A model generated the notes under the pieces. It was not told where the DNA came from and made no database searches. It saw only the letters and a list, made by a program, of their open reading frames with translations. 64,000 nt of DNA. It comes from Sphingomonas mali NBRC 15500 (GTDB lineage: Bacteria; Pseudomonadota; Alphaproteobacteria; Sphingomonadales; Sphingomonadaceae). This document shows, piece by piece, positions 16,876 through 25,742 of the stretch (positions are counted from its first letter, which is position 1; the number at the start of each line of letters is the position of its first letter). Location: assembly GCF_001598415.1 (NCBI RefSeq), contig NZ_BCYX01000001.1, positions 372,001 through 436,000 on the forward strand. The letters run 5' to 3'. Both the position numbers and the translations under genes were made by a program.

Positions 16876-18333
16876 ATGGCTGCTGCGCTCGAAACCCAGG
16901 CGATCATCATCGGCGCGGGCATGTCGGGACTGCTGGCGGCGATTCGGATGAAGCAAGCCGGGGTCGATTTTGCCGTGCTCGAAAAGAGCCTGGAGGTCGG
17001 CGGAACCTGGCTGGACAATTGCTATCCGGGTTCAGGTTGCGACGTGCCGAGCCACCTCTACAGCTACAGTTTCGCCGGCAATCCGCACTGGTCGCGGCTG
17101 TTCGCGCGCCAACCCGAGATACTCGATTATTTCCGCGACCAGGCGAATCGTTTCCAACTGCGACCGCACCTCTGTCTGGGCGTCGAGGTCGCGAGCGCCG
17201 ATTGGGATGAGGCGAGCGCGCGATGGACGGTCACGTCGACCGATGGCAATCGCTGGCGCGCTCCGGCGCTGATCGTCGCCACAGGCCAACTCAATCGCCC
17301 ACGCACGCCCGACTTACCCGGCCGCGAGAGCTTCGCCGGAGCGCAGATCCACACCGCGCGCTGGCATGCCGATACATCGATCGCCGGCAAGCGTGTGGGC
17401 GTGATCGGCACCGGCGCGAGCGCGATCCAGATCGTGCCCGAAATCGCGGGGGAGGCCGCGCATCTCACCGTGTTCCAACGGTCGCCACACTGGATCATCC
17501 CGCGCATGGACGCGCCGATCCCTCCCGCGATGAAGCGGCTGTTCGCGACTATCCCGTTGTTGAGAAAGGCGTTTCGCGCATTGATCTGGCGGCGGCTGGA
17601 AGCGACTCACCCGGCGATCGCGGCGCCGGGTGGCGCCAAGGCCCGCGAGATGGAGAAGATGGCGCTCGACTATCTCGCCGCAACCATCCCCGACCCCGAT
17701 TTGCGCCAGGCGCTGACTCCGGATTTCCCGATCGGCTGCAAACGCACGCTAGTCTCGGACGATTATTATCCGGCGCTCGTGCGCGACAATGTCACGCTCG
17801 AAACACGCGCGATCGAGCGAATCGAACCGGCCGGTGTGCGGCTCACCGACGGTTCGCTGATCGAGCTCGACACGATCGTCTGGGCGACGGGGTTCGAAAC
17901 CCACGGGTTCGTCGCCCCGATCGCGATCAACGGGCCGAACGGAAGCCTGGCGCAAGCCTGGGAGAACGGCGCCAGCGCCTATCGCGGCACCACCATCGCG
18001 GGTTTCCCCAATCTGTTCCTGCTGTACGGCCCCAACACCAATCTCGGGCACAATTCGATCATCTTCATGGTCGAACGCCAAATGGAGTACGCGCTGCCCG
18101 CGATCCTCAAAGTGGCACGCGGCGAGGCGCGACGGATTGTGGTCAAACCCGACGCGCACGAGGCCTATAATCGGACATTGCAGGCGCGGCTGGCGACCAC
18201 CTCCTGGGCGGCGGGGTGCGGTAGCTGGTACAAGACCGACGACGGCGTGATGCCCAACAACTGGGCCGGCAACACCGCCGAGTTCGCGCGAATGATGAAA
18301 CGCTTCGATACGGAAGCGTACGAGATCGCCTGA
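16876..18333 (+). CDS. Flavin-binding Baeyer-Villiger monooxygenase
   Basis: A 485-residue class B flavin monooxygenase. The FAD-binding loop GAGMSG (13-18), the NADPH Rossmann motif GVIGTGASA (about 175), and the Baeyer-Villiger fingerprint F-x-G-x3-H-x3-W (FAGAQIHTARW, F153-W163) are intact. It should insert oxygen into ketones to give esters or lactones with NADPH and O2. A longer reading from 16756 is possible but overlaps the amidase coding region, whereas the ATG at 16876 sits directly before the FAD motif. No ketone-degradation genes are adjacent, so the substrate is not predictable. Confidence 0.92.
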   Translation: MAAALETQAIIIGAGMSGLLAAIRMKQAGVDFAVLEKSLEVGGTWLDNCYPGSGCDVPSHLYSYSFAGNPHWSRLFARQPEILDYFRDQANRFQLRPHLCLGVEVASADWDEASARWTVTSTDGNRWRAPALIVATGQLNRPRTPDLPGRESFAGAQIHTARWHADTSIAGKRVGVIGTGASAIQIVPEIAGEAAHLTVFQRSPHWIIPRMDAPIPPAMKRLFATIPLLRKAFRALIWRRLEATHPAIAAPGGAKAREMEKMALDYLAATIPDPDLRQALTPDFPIGCKRTLVSDDYYPALVRDNVTLETRAIERIEPAGVRLTDGSLIELDTIVWATGFETHGFVAPIAINGPNGSLAQAWENGASAYRGTTIAGFPNLFLLYGPNTNLGHNSIIFMVERQMEYALPAILKVARGEARRIVVKPDAHEAYNRTLQARLATTSWAAGCGSWYKTDDGVMPNNWAGNTAEFARMMKRFDTEAYEIA

Positions 18334-18351
18334 TGCGGGTGCGCGACGCAC

Positions 18352-18394
18352 AAATGAAAAGAGGCTGCCGGGGATTCCCATCCCCGGCAACCTC
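18352..18394 (-). terminator. Strong Rho-independent terminator (minus strand)
   Basis: Reading the minus strand, 18394 to 18361 folds into a 15-bp uninterrupted stem (one G-U pair) closed by a GGGA tetraloop, followed by TTTTCATTT (18360-18352). The plus strand has no T-run after the hairpin, so this terminates minus-strand RNA and not the monooxygenase gene. Confidence 0.85.
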
Positions 18395-18505
18395 CTAACA
18401 TGGTCAGCGGCCGGAAGCTCCAGCCCGGAGGACCATGCGGACCGCTATTCCTGTGACCCTAAGCGTTGATTGAGGGAGGATACCCCCCGCGAAGGATCGG
18501 CGGAT

Positions 18506-18562
18506 TTAGCGGCGCGTCCCCCGAACGAACTGAACCGACCCCACTGCTGAACCATGAGACAT
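18506..18562 (-). CDS. 18-codon micro-ORF with near-perfect ribosome site
   Basis: ATG at 18562 to TAA at 18506 encodes an 18-residue basic peptide (MSHGSAVGSVQFVRGTRR). The preceding bases AAAGGAGGTGATCC (complement of 18564-18577) match the full anti-Shine-Dalgarno tail of 16S rRNA, with AGGAGG 7 bases before ATG. This is far stronger than any other ribosome site in the window. No regulated structural gene follows, so it is either a stand-alone micropeptide or a device that captures ribosomes. Confidence 0.45.
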   Translation of the reverse strand: MSHGSAVGSVQFVRGTRR

Positions 18563-18563
18563 C

Positions 18564-18577
18564 GGATCACCTCCTTT
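18564..18577 (-). promoter_or_regulatory. Extended Shine-Dalgarno (about 14-base match to 16S tail)
   Basis: The plus strand reads GGATCACCTCCTTT, the sequence of the 3' end of bacterial 16S rRNA, so minus-strand RNA would pair with the anti-SD over about 14 bases. Ordinary genes here show 4-7 matching bases. Confidence 0.7.
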
Positions 18578-18695
18578 CGCTTGTTGAAACATCGTGACCA
18601 ACACTGGCCACGACGCCAATGTGAATCGTACGAGTTTGTAATTCAAGTCTTGTAATGTTCGGGAAAATCGACGATTCTCTTTCGCCTGTTGCTTG

Positions 18696-18971
18696 TCAGC
18701 GCCCGAAGGCGGCGCGGAGCTCTTCTTTTGCCTTTTCCAGCACCTTTTTCTGCTTCGTCGGCAAATCCTTGCCCGCGCGGTTGATATAGAATGTCAGCAT
18801 CGACATCGCCGACTGGAACGGCGAGCCTTTACGGCGGTGGCTGTGCTCGGCGGAGCGCCTGAGCGACAAGGCGATCGATTTCGGATCGTCGCGCGTGGAA
18901 ACGTCCCGCTCGAGATCGAGCGCGTTCGAATGCTCGGTAACGTCCTGCGACCATTTCTTTGCGGCTGCCAT
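18696..18971 (-). CDS. DUF3175 protein
   Basis: A 91-residue soluble basic protein with the DUF3175 opening KWSQDVTEHSNALDLE and the SIALSLRRSAE segment; the family is widespread in Proteobacteria with unknown function. It starts 4 bases after the stop of the 49-residue gene, so the two form one minus-strand unit. No ligand-binding or catalytic residues can be proposed. Rich in Lys/Arg (KKWSQ, TKQKKVLEKAKEELR), which would allow nucleic-acid contact, but that is speculation. Confidence 0.8.
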   Translation of the reverse strand: MAAAKKWSQDVTEHSNALDLERDVSTRDDPKSIALSLRRSAEHSHRRKGSPFQSAMSMLTFYINRAGKDLPTKQKKVLEKAKEELRAAFGR

Positions 18972-18975
18972 CGCT

Positions 18976-19125
18976 TCAGTGCCGCTTGAAATATTGGACT
19001 TCGCGCTCGTGCTTCTCGGCGCCCTCGCGTGTGTCGAACGTGCCGAGGTTGCGGCGCTTGTGCGTCTTGGGATCGACCTTGCGCGAATAGAGCCGGTATT
19101 CGCCCGATTTGAGCTTGCGGATCAT
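18976..19125 (-). CDS. 49-residue basic conserved hypothetical protein
   Basis: A small, strongly basic protein beginning MIRKLKSGEYRLYSRK and ending EREVQYFKRH. GAGGAGA lies 9 bases before the ATG at 19125, which is preferred over a start at 19200 in the repeat upstream. The beta-hairpin-like pattern (SGEYRLYSRKVDPKTHKRRNLGTF) resembles short AP2-like or integrase N-terminal DNA-binding modules; proteins of this type recur in alphaproteobacterial genomes as hypotheticals. Likely cotranscribed with DUF3175. Confidence 0.7.
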   Translation of the reverse strand: MIRKLKSGEYRLYSRKVDPKTHKRRNLGTFDTREGAEKHEREVQYFKRH

Positions 19126-19147
19126 GTGTCGTCTCCTCGCGACCGGA

Positions 19148-19192
19148 GCATCGCGCGGAAAAGTGGAAACCGGTTTTCCGCAACAGCGATGC
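19148..19192. repeat. Nested palindromic intergenic element
   Basis: Outer arms GCATCGC/GCGATGC (19148-19154, 19186-19192) enclose inner arms GCGGAAAA/TTTTCCGC (19155-19162, 19174-19181). From memory, elements built on GCGGAAAAGTGG...TTTTCCGC are dispersed in many alphaproteobacterial genomes. It lies just upstream of the 49-residue gene and may contribute to its leader. One copy in this window. Confidence 0.5.
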
Positions 19193-19225
19193 GACAACAA
19201 AGACTCAACGCATGGAGCGACGATC

Positions 19226-19762
19226 TTATCCCCGGCAATCCTCGATCACGCGGCCGAGTTCGGCATAAGGCGGCACCACCAAGGGCGTCGCGCCGGCGCG
19301 GTCGACCACGAACCGCCCGCGGCTGAACACCATCGCGTCGAGCATCGCGTCGGTGGGCGCGAGCTGGCTCGCGACATAACCGGCATCGCCACCGGTCGAG
19401 CGCAACGGGATCGACCGCGTCAGCGTCGTCGTGCGGATCGTCGCGGCATCGCCGGCGCCCCGGACCGACAGGTACATCGCCCCGCGCGTGCGATCGCATC
19501 GCAGAGTGAGCAGCGCATCGGCACCGACCGGCCCGAACAAGGCGATCGAGCCCACGCCGTCCTTGCGATAGGCCCAGTCGCCAGGCGTGAACGGCCATTG
19601 GTTCCAATCGGAGGCGAGCGGCGGCGTGACCACCGGCGGCGGACTCGGCCGCACCACGGGCGGCGGTGCGGGCCGCGCCACAGGCGGCGGCGCGGGCGGC
19701 GGGACGCAGCCGGCCAGCAAGAGGGCGACAGACGTTGCGACGGCGGCGAACTTGTAGCGCAT
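19226..19762 (-). CDS. Proline-rich lipoprotein
   Basis: A 178-residue lipoprotein: signal peptide with lipobox LLAG-C (Cys at 19), then a Pro-rich spacer of repeated PPP-V-RP units (about 20-50) and a globular C-terminal domain of about 125 residues with two Cys (in LRCDRT and EDCRG) that could pair. The spacer would reach across the periplasm from the membrane anchor. I do not recognise the C-terminal domain. Encoded on the minus strand, separated by about 100 bases from the 49-residue gene. Confidence 0.75.
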   Translation of the reverse strand: MRYKFAAVATSVALLLAGCVPPPAPPPVARPAPPPVVRPSPPPVVTPPLASDWNQWPFTPGDWAYRKDGVGSIALFGPVGADALLTLRCDRTRGAMYLSVRGAGDAATIRTTTLTRSIPLRSTGGDAGYVASQLAPTDAMLDAMVFSRGRFVVDRAGATPLVVPPYAELGRVIEDCRG

Positions 19763-19877
19763 CGCCCGACCATGGCCGCGAGCGTTGCGCGCCTCAACCC
19801 CAAAGCGCCATTCGGGCGTGGATCGGCGACGTACGTCGCGCTACGATCGTTTCGCATTCAACCGTGAAAGGGCAAAA

Positions 19878-20246
19878 GTGGCCGAGACGAGCATCCAACC
19901 CCTGGTGGCGGCGACCCTGGACACGACGATGAAGGTCAGGGGCCGCGATGGCGGCAAAACGATCGGCGCGCTCCACGCCTTCATGGTGCACAAAAGATCC
20001 GGCCGGGCGATGTATGCGGTGCTCAGCCTGGGCGGCTTCCTGGGCGTCGGCAAACATTTCTACGCGGTCCCGATCCAGCTCCTCGCCTACGATCTCGCCG
20101 CCGACGCCTATGTCGCGAGCGTCGAACCCAAGACGTTGGAGGGCGGACCCAATTGGTCGGGCACAGCTCCAGATTTCGACCAGGCCTATGCCGATCGGCT
20201 GGCCAGCTATTACGGCGCCGACAAACAGGATCTGACGGTCGGCTAG
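19878..20246 (+). CDS. PRC-barrel domain protein
   Basis: A 122-residue protein with a PRC-barrel fold (residues about 10-80, including IGALHAFMVHKRSGRAMYAVLSLG and the GKHFYAVPIQLL strand), a small beta-barrel found in photosystem H subunits, RimM and many stress proteins. GTG at 19878 is chosen because AAAGGG lies 7 bases before it; an earlier ATG at 19785 would add 31 residues of unlikely composition. Function unknown; stand-alone PRC proteins in this group are often stress-related. Its stop is 1 base from a convergent stop. Confidence 0.8.
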   Translation: MAETSIQPLVAATLDTTMKVRGRDGGKTIGALHAFMVHKRSGRAMYAVLSLGGFLGVGKHFYAVPIQLLAYDLAADAYVASVEPKTLEGGPNWSGTAPDFDQAYADRLASYYGADKQDLTVG

Positions 20247-20247
20247 G

Positions 20248-20973
20248 TCAACCGATCAAGCCCTTGGTGAAGGCCTGCCAGGCAGGCGTCAGGTTGAGCA
20301 CGATGCGTGCCACTTGCGTCACGAGAAAGAACGCCCCGCCCCATTTGGTCGCCTCGTGCAGCCGGCCAAGCGTGCGCAGATCGTACGCAACCAGGGCGAG
20401 CAACAGGATATCAGTCAGGACCATGCCACCGATCGGGGGCATGACCGGCAAATGGGTAAAGCGCGTCACCCGCGCCAGCGGCGTGGTCAGGAGAGCGAGC
20501 GTGCCTAGCAGCATCAGCCGCTTGTGCCAGGCGGCCCGCTTGCGCATCACGACTGCGGCTGCGGTCAATATCGCAAACGTGAAGATCGCCCCCAGCGGAA
20601 AGATCAGTGGTGGCCCGGACGGTGGCAAGTGCGCGGCGGCCGCCGTCTGCTTCAACACGATCGCGGTCGTGACGCCGAGCGGCACCATCAATATCGCCAG
20701 CACGGCCGCGGCCGGGCCGACCAGGCGATGTATGTCGGCTCGCCCTGCCGATACCAGCCCGGTCTGAACGACATAAAGCAGCATCCACGCGGTAAACACT
20801 GCACCGTGAACATGGACCAGCAACGATAGCCGCGGCGCCGCGAACAGGCCGGCAAGATAATAAGAGGGTGCAAATCCGACGAAGGTCAGGACGGCCATCG
20901 CTATCGCCATGCCGGCGAAGAATCGCCGCTCGTCGCTCAGCCGTCGGCCGGCCCGGCCTGCCATCGTCGCCAT
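20248..20973 (-). CDS. Seven-helix membrane protein of unknown function
   Basis: A 241-residue polytopic protein with about seven hydrophobic helices. Conserved-looking histidines (LVHVHGAVFT near 55, RADIHRLVG, AWHKRLM) are placed at helix ends in the way of the heme-binding DUF2306-like group, but I cannot confirm a heme. ATG at 20973 is preferred over a TTG at 21024 that adds 17 unrelated residues. It is convergent with the PRC-barrel gene (1-base gap). Confidence 0.65.
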   Translation of the reverse strand: MATMAGRAGRRLSDERRFFAGMAIAMAVLTFVGFAPSYYLAGLFAAPRLSLLVHVHGAVFTAWMLLYVVQTGLVSAGRADIHRLVGPAAAVLAILMVPLGVTTAIVLKQTAAAAHLPPSGPPLIFPLGAIFTFAILTAAAVVMRKRAAWHKRLMLLGTLALLTTPLARVTRFTHLPVMPPIGGMVLTDILLLALVAYDLRTLGRLHEATKWGGAFFLVTQVARIVLNLTPAWQAFTKGLIG

Positions 20974-21071
20974 ATGATCCACCGTCCCGTTGGGAGCATC
21001 AGGGATCGGCGGTCTGACAGCCAAAAAATAGGACGGAACCGACGCCGGCCCGCTTGTACGGGCGGCATGGG

Positions 21072-23267
21072 CTATCGCCGACTGCCACTCCCGAACTTCT
21101 TCTGCACTTTCCCGTACCGCGTCTTGCGCGTGCCGGGCTTTCCCTCATTCGACCGGCCCATCACCGGCGGCAGCACGCGGTCGTCCGCGGGGAGCCCCAG
21201 TTCCTCCGCCTCCAGCGCGCGGATTTCGTCGCGCAGGCGGCCGGCTTCCTCGAACTCGAGGTCGGATGCGGCCTTGCGCATCTTCTTCTCGAGCTCCTCG
21301 ATATAGGCGCGCAGATTGTGGCCGACCATGTGCGGACGGTCCTCGTCGATCGGGACGGTGACCTGATCCTTCGAGGCGACGTGCGCGATGATGTCGCCGA
21401 TGTTGCGCTTGATCGTGGTCGGCGTGATGCCGTGCTCGAGATTATATGCTTGCTGCTTCTCGCGGCGGCGGTTGGTCTCGTTGAGCGCGCGTTCCATGCT
21501 GCCGGTCATGCGATCGGCATAGAGGATCACCCGGCCCTCGACGTTGCGCGCCGCGCGGCCGATCGTCTGGATCAGCGAGGTCTCCGACCGCAAGAAGCCT
21601 TCCTTGTCCGCGTCGAGAATCGCGACCAATCCGCATTCGGGAATGTCGAGCCCTTCGCGGAGCAGGTTGATGCCTATCAGCACGTCGTACACGCCGAGCC
21701 TAAGGTCCCGGATCAGCTCGATTCTCTCCAGCGTCTCGACGTCCGAATGCATGTAGCGGACCTTGACGCCCGCTTCGTGCATATATTCGGTCAGGTCCTC
21801 GGCCATCCGCTTGGTCAGCGTGGTGATCAGCGTTCGATAGCCCATCGCCGTGGTCTTGTTGCACTCCTGGATGACGTCCTGGACCTGCTCCTCGACCGGG
21901 CGGATCTCGACCGGCGGGTCGATCAGGCCGGTCGGGCGGATGACCTGTTCGGCAAAGACGCCGCCGGTCTGCTCCATCTCCCAGCCGCCGGGCGTCGCCG
22001 AGACATAGGTCGTCTGCGGGCGCATCGCGTCCCATTCGTTGAACCTGAGCGGCCGGTTGTCGATGCACGACGGCAGGCGGAAGCCATATTCCGCCAGCGT
22101 GATCTTCCGCCGATGGTCGCCTCGCGCCATGCCGTTGATCTGGCCGATCGTCTGATGGCTCTCGTCGACGAACAGCAACGCATTTTCGGGCAGATATTCG
22201 AACAAAGTGGGCGGCGGCTCGCCCGGAAGCCGGCCGGTCAGGAAGCGCGAATAATTCTCGATTCCAGCACAAGATCCTGTCGCCGCAATCATTTCCAGGT
22301 CGAAATTGGTACGTTGTTCGAGCCGCTGCGCCTCGAGCAACTTTCCTTCGATCTGCAATTCCTTGAGCCGTTCGGCGAGCTCGTGCTTGATCGCTTCCAT
22401 CGCCTGTTTGAGCGTCGGACCAGGCGTCACATAGTGCGAGTTGGCGAACACGCGGACATAGTTCAGGCTGGCGACCTTCTTGCCGGTCAGTGGATCGAAC
22501 TCGGTGATGTCCTCGATATCGTCGCCGAAGAACGACACGCGCCAGGCGGTGTCCTCGTAATGCGACGGGAAGATCTCCAGCGTGTCGCCCTTCACCCGGA
22601 AATTGCCGCGCTGGAAGGCCGCATCGTTGCGCTTGTACTGGAGCGCGACCAGCTTGCGCACGATCTCGCGCTGATCGACCGTCTGGCCTTTTTTGAGGTC
22701 GAAGATCATCGCCGAATAGGTCTCGACCGAACCGATGCCGTAGAGGCAACTGACCGACGCCACGATGATCACGTCGTCGCGTTCGAGCAACGACCGCGTC
22801 GCAGAATGGCGCATGCGGTCGATCGATTCGTTCACCGAGCTTTCCTTCTCGATGTACGTGTCGGACCGCGGCACATAGGCCTCGGGCTGGTAATAATCGT
22901 AATAGCTGACGAAATATTCGACCGCATTGTCGGGGAAGAAGCTCTTGAACTCGCCATAAAGCTGCGCGGCGAGGATCTTGTTCGGCGCGAGGATCAGCGC
23001 GGGCCGCTGCAGCGTCTCGATGACCTTGGCCATGGTGAAGGTCTTGCCCGACCCCGTCACGCCCAGCAGCACCTGATCGCGCTCGCCGGCCAGCGCCGCT
23101 TCGGTCAGTTCCTTGATCGCGCTCGGCTGATCGCCTGACGGTTCATAGTCGCTGACCAGCTTGAATGCCTTGCCACCCTCGACCTTTTCCGGCCGTTCCG
23201 GGCGGTGGGGGACGAAGGACTGACCGGTTTCGGGTTCAGCCAGGCTGGTGCGAATCTGGATTGCCAT
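21072..23267 (-). CDS. uvrB: UvrABC system protein B
   Basis: The 731-residue UvrB helicase-like subunit of nucleotide excision repair. Walker A GVTGSGKT (69-76), the beta-hairpin region [17 protein letters not shown] that clamps DNA, DEAD-type motif II VDESH, helicase motif VI (QTIGRAARN) and a C-terminal UVR motif ([21 protein letters not shown]) that contacts UvrC are all present. A reading from 23297 adds ten residues, but [13 protein letters not shown] at 23267 is the natural start. uvrA and uvrC are not nearby. Very long antisense ORFs here are shadows. Confidence 0.97.
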   Translation of the reverse strand: MAIQIRTSLAEPETGQSFVPHRPERPEKVEGGKAFKLVSDYEPSGDQPSAIKELTEAALAGERDQVLLGVTGSGKTFTMAKVIETLQRPALILAPNKILAAQLYGEFKSFFPDNAVEYFVSYYDYYQPEAYVPRSDTYIEKESSVNESIDRMRHSATRSLLERDDVIIVASVSCLYGIGSVETYSAMIFDLKKGQTVDQREIVRKLVALQYKRNDAAFQRGNFRVKGDTLEIFPSHYEDTAWRVSFFGDDIEDITEFDPLTGKKVASLNYVRVFANSHYVTPGPTLKQAMEAIKHELAERLKELQIEGKLLEAQRLEQRTNFDLEMIAATGSCAGIENYSRFLTGRLPGEPPPTLFEYLPENALLFVDESHQTIGQINGMARGDHRRKITLAEYGFRLPSCIDNRPLRFNEWDAMRPQTTYVSATPGGWEMEQTGGVFAEQVIRPTGLIDPPVEIRPVEEQVQDVIQECNKTTAMGYRTLITTLTKRMAEDLTEYMHEAGVKVRYMHSDVETLERIELIRDLRLGVYDVLIGINLLREGLDIPECGLVAILDADKEGFLRSETSLIQTIGRAARNVEGRVILYADRMTGSMERALNETNRRREKQQAYNLEHGITPTTIKRNIGDIIAHVASKDQVTVPIDEDRPHMVGHNLRAYIEELEKKMRKAASDLEFEEAGRLRDEIRALEAEELGLPADDRVLPPVMGRSNEGKPGTRKTRYGKVQKKFGSGSRR

Positions 23268-23350
23268 AGTTCGCGAATATGGTGACTGTCGCGCCAACCC
23301 GCAACAAAGCGGGAACGGTCGCGCCGAAATCCATGATGGAGAGAGAAAAA

Positions 23351-23881
23351 ATGCGCACCACCCCCTTGATCCTCGCCGCTACCGCCACGCTCGCGCTGGG
23401 TGCCTGCGGAGAGAAAACGAGCTCGACGACGATCACGACCAATTCCGCGACCGGCACCGTCACCACTACCGGCGACGCGCCGCCATCCGCCGCCGCGCTC
23501 GGGCTCCAACCGGGCAAATGGGAAACCAAGATGGAAGTCACCGATCTCAAGATGAGCGGGATGCCCGCGGGGATGACCGTTCCCAAGCCAGCGCCGGTGA
23601 CCACCACCACTTGTATGACGCCGGAACAGGCGTCGAAGGGTCCGGGTGACCTGCTCAAACAGGCCAATACCGACTGCACGATCAACAGCAGCACCTATGC
23701 CGGCGGCAAGATTGCGATGGATATGAACTGCAAAATGCCGACCGGCACGATGGCGATGAAGACCACCGGTACCTATACGGCGACGTCGATGGCGTCTGAT
23801 GCCGAGGTCAGCGTGACCGGCAAGACCTCCATGACCCAGAAGGTGCATACCGAGGCGCATCGCGTCGGAGAATGCAGCTGA
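23351..23881 (+). CDS. DUF3617 lipoprotein
   Basis: A 176-residue lipoprotein with lipobox LALGA-C (Cys about 17), a Thr/Ser-rich spacer, and a DUF3617 domain ([15 protein letters not shown] ... CMTPEQ ... [13 protein letters not shown]). This family is abundant in sphingomonads and xanthomonads; no function is established. The four Cys after the lipobox could form two disulphides in the periplasm. GGAGAGAG lies upstream of the ATG at 23351; an in-frame start at 23279 lies within the uvrB leader. Divergent from uvrB. Confidence 0.85.
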   Translation: MRTTPLILAATATLALGACGEKTSSTTITTNSATGTVTTTGDAPPSAAALGLQPGKWETKMEVTDLKMSGMPAGMTVPKPAPVTTTTCMTPEQASKGPGDLLKQANTDCTINSSTYAGGKIAMDMNCKMPTGTMAMKTTGTYTATSMASDAEVSVTGKTSMTQKVHTEAHRVGECS

Positions 23882-23894
23882 TCTGAATACACCA

Positions 23895-23928
23895 CCCGTG
23901 GCGACGCGATCTTCCGCGTCGTCACGGG
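23895..23928. terminator. Hairpin between convergent genes
   Basis: Arms CCCGTG-g-CGACGCG and CGCGTCG-t-CACGGG (14 positions, one mismatch) with a 6-base loop lie between the DUF3617 stop and the stop of the convergent membrane protein gene. A bidirectional terminator is the simplest reading. Confidence 0.55.
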
Positions 23929-23948
23929 CCGCGACCCGCTCAGAAACG

Positions 23949-24407
23949 CTAATCCGCGCGCCGATACGCGACGCGCCACATCACCACCGCGATGCCGGCC
24001 GACATCATGCCCATGACCAAAGCGGTAGCGATGCCGCTCGCCCAGCGGAACAGCAAGGTCCGAGCATCCATCGCGGGCATTTCGACCAAACCGTAGATCC
24101 AGGTTTGGCCGCCGAGGAACACGACGAAGCCGATCGCCGCCCCAAGCAACGCCGCGCTGACCGGTCCGCGCCGCCCCGCGGCGTGGAGCAGCATCCAGGG
24201 GAAGGCGGCAAGCGCGGTGATGGCAAGCGCGGTCAGCATCGACCCTATGATCAACGCGATGGCCAGCGTGCCGATCGCGAAGGTGCCGCCGAACAGCATC
24301 AGCAGCACCGCGATCGCGCCGCCCATCAGCCCACCAGCGCCGATCGCCAGTCCGATGCGATCGAGCGAGGTTTCGTAGCGGCGTCGTTGCGCCATCGTTT
24401 GGGACAT
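23949..24407 (-). CDS. Four-helix membrane protein of unknown function
   Basis: A 152-residue protein with four hydrophobic helices (about 20-43, 45-75, 83-108, 120-148) after a short basic N-terminus (MAQRRRYE). ATG at 24407 is fixed by GGAGGGGGT 6-7 bases upstream. I do not recognise the family. It lies downstream of the metallo-hydrolase on the same strand with a 77-base gap, so cotranscription is possible. Confidence 0.65.
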   Translation of the reverse strand: MSQTMAQRRRYETSLDRIGLAIGAGGLMGGAIAVLLMLFGGTFAIGTLAIALIIGSMLTALAITALAAFPWMLLHAAGRRGPVSAALLGAAIGFVVFLGGQTWIYGLVEMPAMDARTLLFRWASGIATALVMGMMSAGIAVVMWRVAYRRAD

Positions 24408-24484
24408 TGCGACACCCCCTCCCCGGCGCCTCATAGCATCGGGCGCGACCGACCCCAAGCGGTCACGCAACCCGTTGCGATACA

Positions 24485-25660
24485 TCAGCGAAGCGCCGAC
24501 ATCGCCGGCGTATCGAGGCAGCGCAACAGGTCGCTGCGGGCCATTGCCGGCCGTGACGGCTGGGGCGCAAAGGCCGGTATTTCCATGGTCCGGCCGATCC
24601 GCACCGCGGCGAATCCGCGCTGCCCGGTGCACGCTTCCGCTGCCGCCAGCAACCGCGGCGGCGTGTCCCATCCCTCGTAAGACAGGCGGAAGGTCCCCCA
24701 ATGGATCGCGATGGCATGCGCCGCGCCGAGCCGGCGGTACATTTCGACCGCGTCGACCGGCCCGACATGGCTGCCTGCCGCCATCTGCCCGGCGGCGAAA
24801 CGGAACGCGCCGATCGGGATCAGCGCGAGCCGGATCGGACCATAGGACGCCGCTCGGTCCGCCCATTTGAAATCGCCCGCGCCGGTATCCCCGGCGAAGA
24901 ACAGGTTGCCGCCGGGCAGTCGCACGACGAATCCCGACCAGAGCGCTCGATTGCGGTCGGCGAACCAGCGGCTGTCCCAATGATGGCTGCGATTGACGAC
25001 GACGCTCACGCCCGGCCGCACCGCGACTTCGCCACCCCAATCGAGCGCACGCGCCGGTACGCCGGCCTGGCCGATCACGCTGTCATTGCCGAGGCTGGTG
25101 ACGATCAGCGGATGGTCGCGGTCCCACAGCTTCCTGAGGGTCGCCAGGTCCATATGGTCGTAATGATCGTGACTGACGAGGACGAGGTCGATCTTGGGCA
25201 GGTCCGCGAACCGGATACCGGGCTCGGCGACGCGCGTCGGCCCGATCCCGAACGGCCCCGCGCTCTTGCTCCACACCGGATCGGTCAGGATGTTGAGCCC
25301 GTTGGTCTGGACCAGCACCGTCGCGTGTCCCACCCAGGTCGCAAGCATCCGCTCGCCGTCGACTCGGGCCGAGGGCTTGGTGGGCGTCACCGCGACGCGA
25401 TCGGGCCAGAGGGGGCGATTGTCGCGCGCCGTCACATAACGCAGCAGCGTGCCGGTACCGCCCGGCGGCGACAGCGCATCGTCGGCGCCATCGGGATTGA
25501 AGAAATGCTCGCCGTCGAAATGGTCGCTGACCGGCCCGCGATAATAACGCGCATCGAGAAACTCGGGGATGATCGCGATCGCCAGGCAGAGGAGAATCAC
25601 CAGCCACAACAACCCGGCGCCGGCGCGTTTGACCCATTGCATCTTGCCCCTGTGAGGCAT
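24485..25660 (-). CDS. Membrane-anchored MBL-fold metallo-hydrolase (NAPE-PLD/UlaG-like)
   Basis: A 391-residue protein with an N-terminal membrane anchor (about 12-35) and a metallo-beta-lactamase fold. The zinc motif SHDHYDHMD (H-x-H-x-D-H), a later His in NRSHHWDSRWF, Asp in FFAGDTG and His in IAIHWGTF supply the metal ligands. The order and spacing resemble NAPE-PLD-type phospholipases, so a lipid phosphodiester is a plausible substrate, with the catalytic domain on the periplasmic face. ATG at 25660 has GAAGG 6 bases upstream; an earlier TTG at 25690 is less likely. Divergent from the XRE regulator. Confidence 0.85.
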   Translation of the reverse strand: MPHRGKMQWVKRAGAGLLWLVILLCLAIAIIPEFLDARYYRGPVSDHFDGEHFFNPDGADDALSPPGGTGTLLRYVTARDNRPLWPDRVAVTPTKPSARVDGERMLATWVGHATVLVQTNGLNILTDPVWSKSAGPFGIGPTRVAEPGIRFADLPKIDLVLVSHDHYDHMDLATLRKLWDRDHPLIVTSLGNDSVIGQAGVPARALDWGGEVAVRPGVSVVVNRSHHWDSRWFADRNRALWSGFVVRLPGGNLFFAGDTGAGDFKWADRAASYGPIRLALIPIGAFRFAAGQMAAGSHVGPVDAVEMYRRLGAAHAIAIHWGTFRLSYEGWDTPPRLLAAAEACTGQRGFAAVRIGRTMEIPAFAPQPSRPAMARSDLLRCLDTPAMSALR

Positions 25661-25702
25661 CGCCCGCCTTCGAGCAAGCCGATTTGACAAGCGATCCGTT
25701 TA

Positions 25703-25716
25703 TTGTGTAAACACAA
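25703..25716. promoter_or_regulatory. Palindrome TTGTGT-AA-ACACAA, probable XRE operator
   Basis: A 6-bp inverted repeat around AA, in an AT-rich stretch 27 bases before the XRE gene start and 43 bases before the divergent metallo-hydrolase. It has the size and place of an autoregulatory operator for a small helix-turn-helix dimer. Confidence 0.45.
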
Positions 25717-25742
25717 CATATGATCGCGAATATACACTGATT

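Larger units (their letters stand above)
18352..18610 (-). ncRNA. Putative short transcript with micro-ORF and strong terminator
   Basis: Within this gap of about 360 bases the minus strand shows, in order, an AT-rich stretch (about 18605-18690) that could hold a promoter, a leader with an exceptional ribosome site, an 18-codon ORF, about 110 bases without coding potential, and a textbook Rho-independent terminator. The unit would give an RNA of about 200-260 bases. I do not recognise it as a known Rfam family. The 5' end is a guess; the terminator and ORF are seen directly. Confidence 0.4.

Noticed and set aside
18564..18577. A fragment of 16S rRNA
   Set aside because: Only the last 14 bases match the 16S tail; no rRNA sequence lies beside it. 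It is better explained as a strong ribosome-binding site on the minus strand.
21054..23138. A 694-codon plus-strand open frame opposite uvrB
   Set aside because: Exact antisense of the complete uvrB gene; high GC leaves few stops in the opposite frames, and its Arg/His/Asp-rich composition is typical of a shadow.
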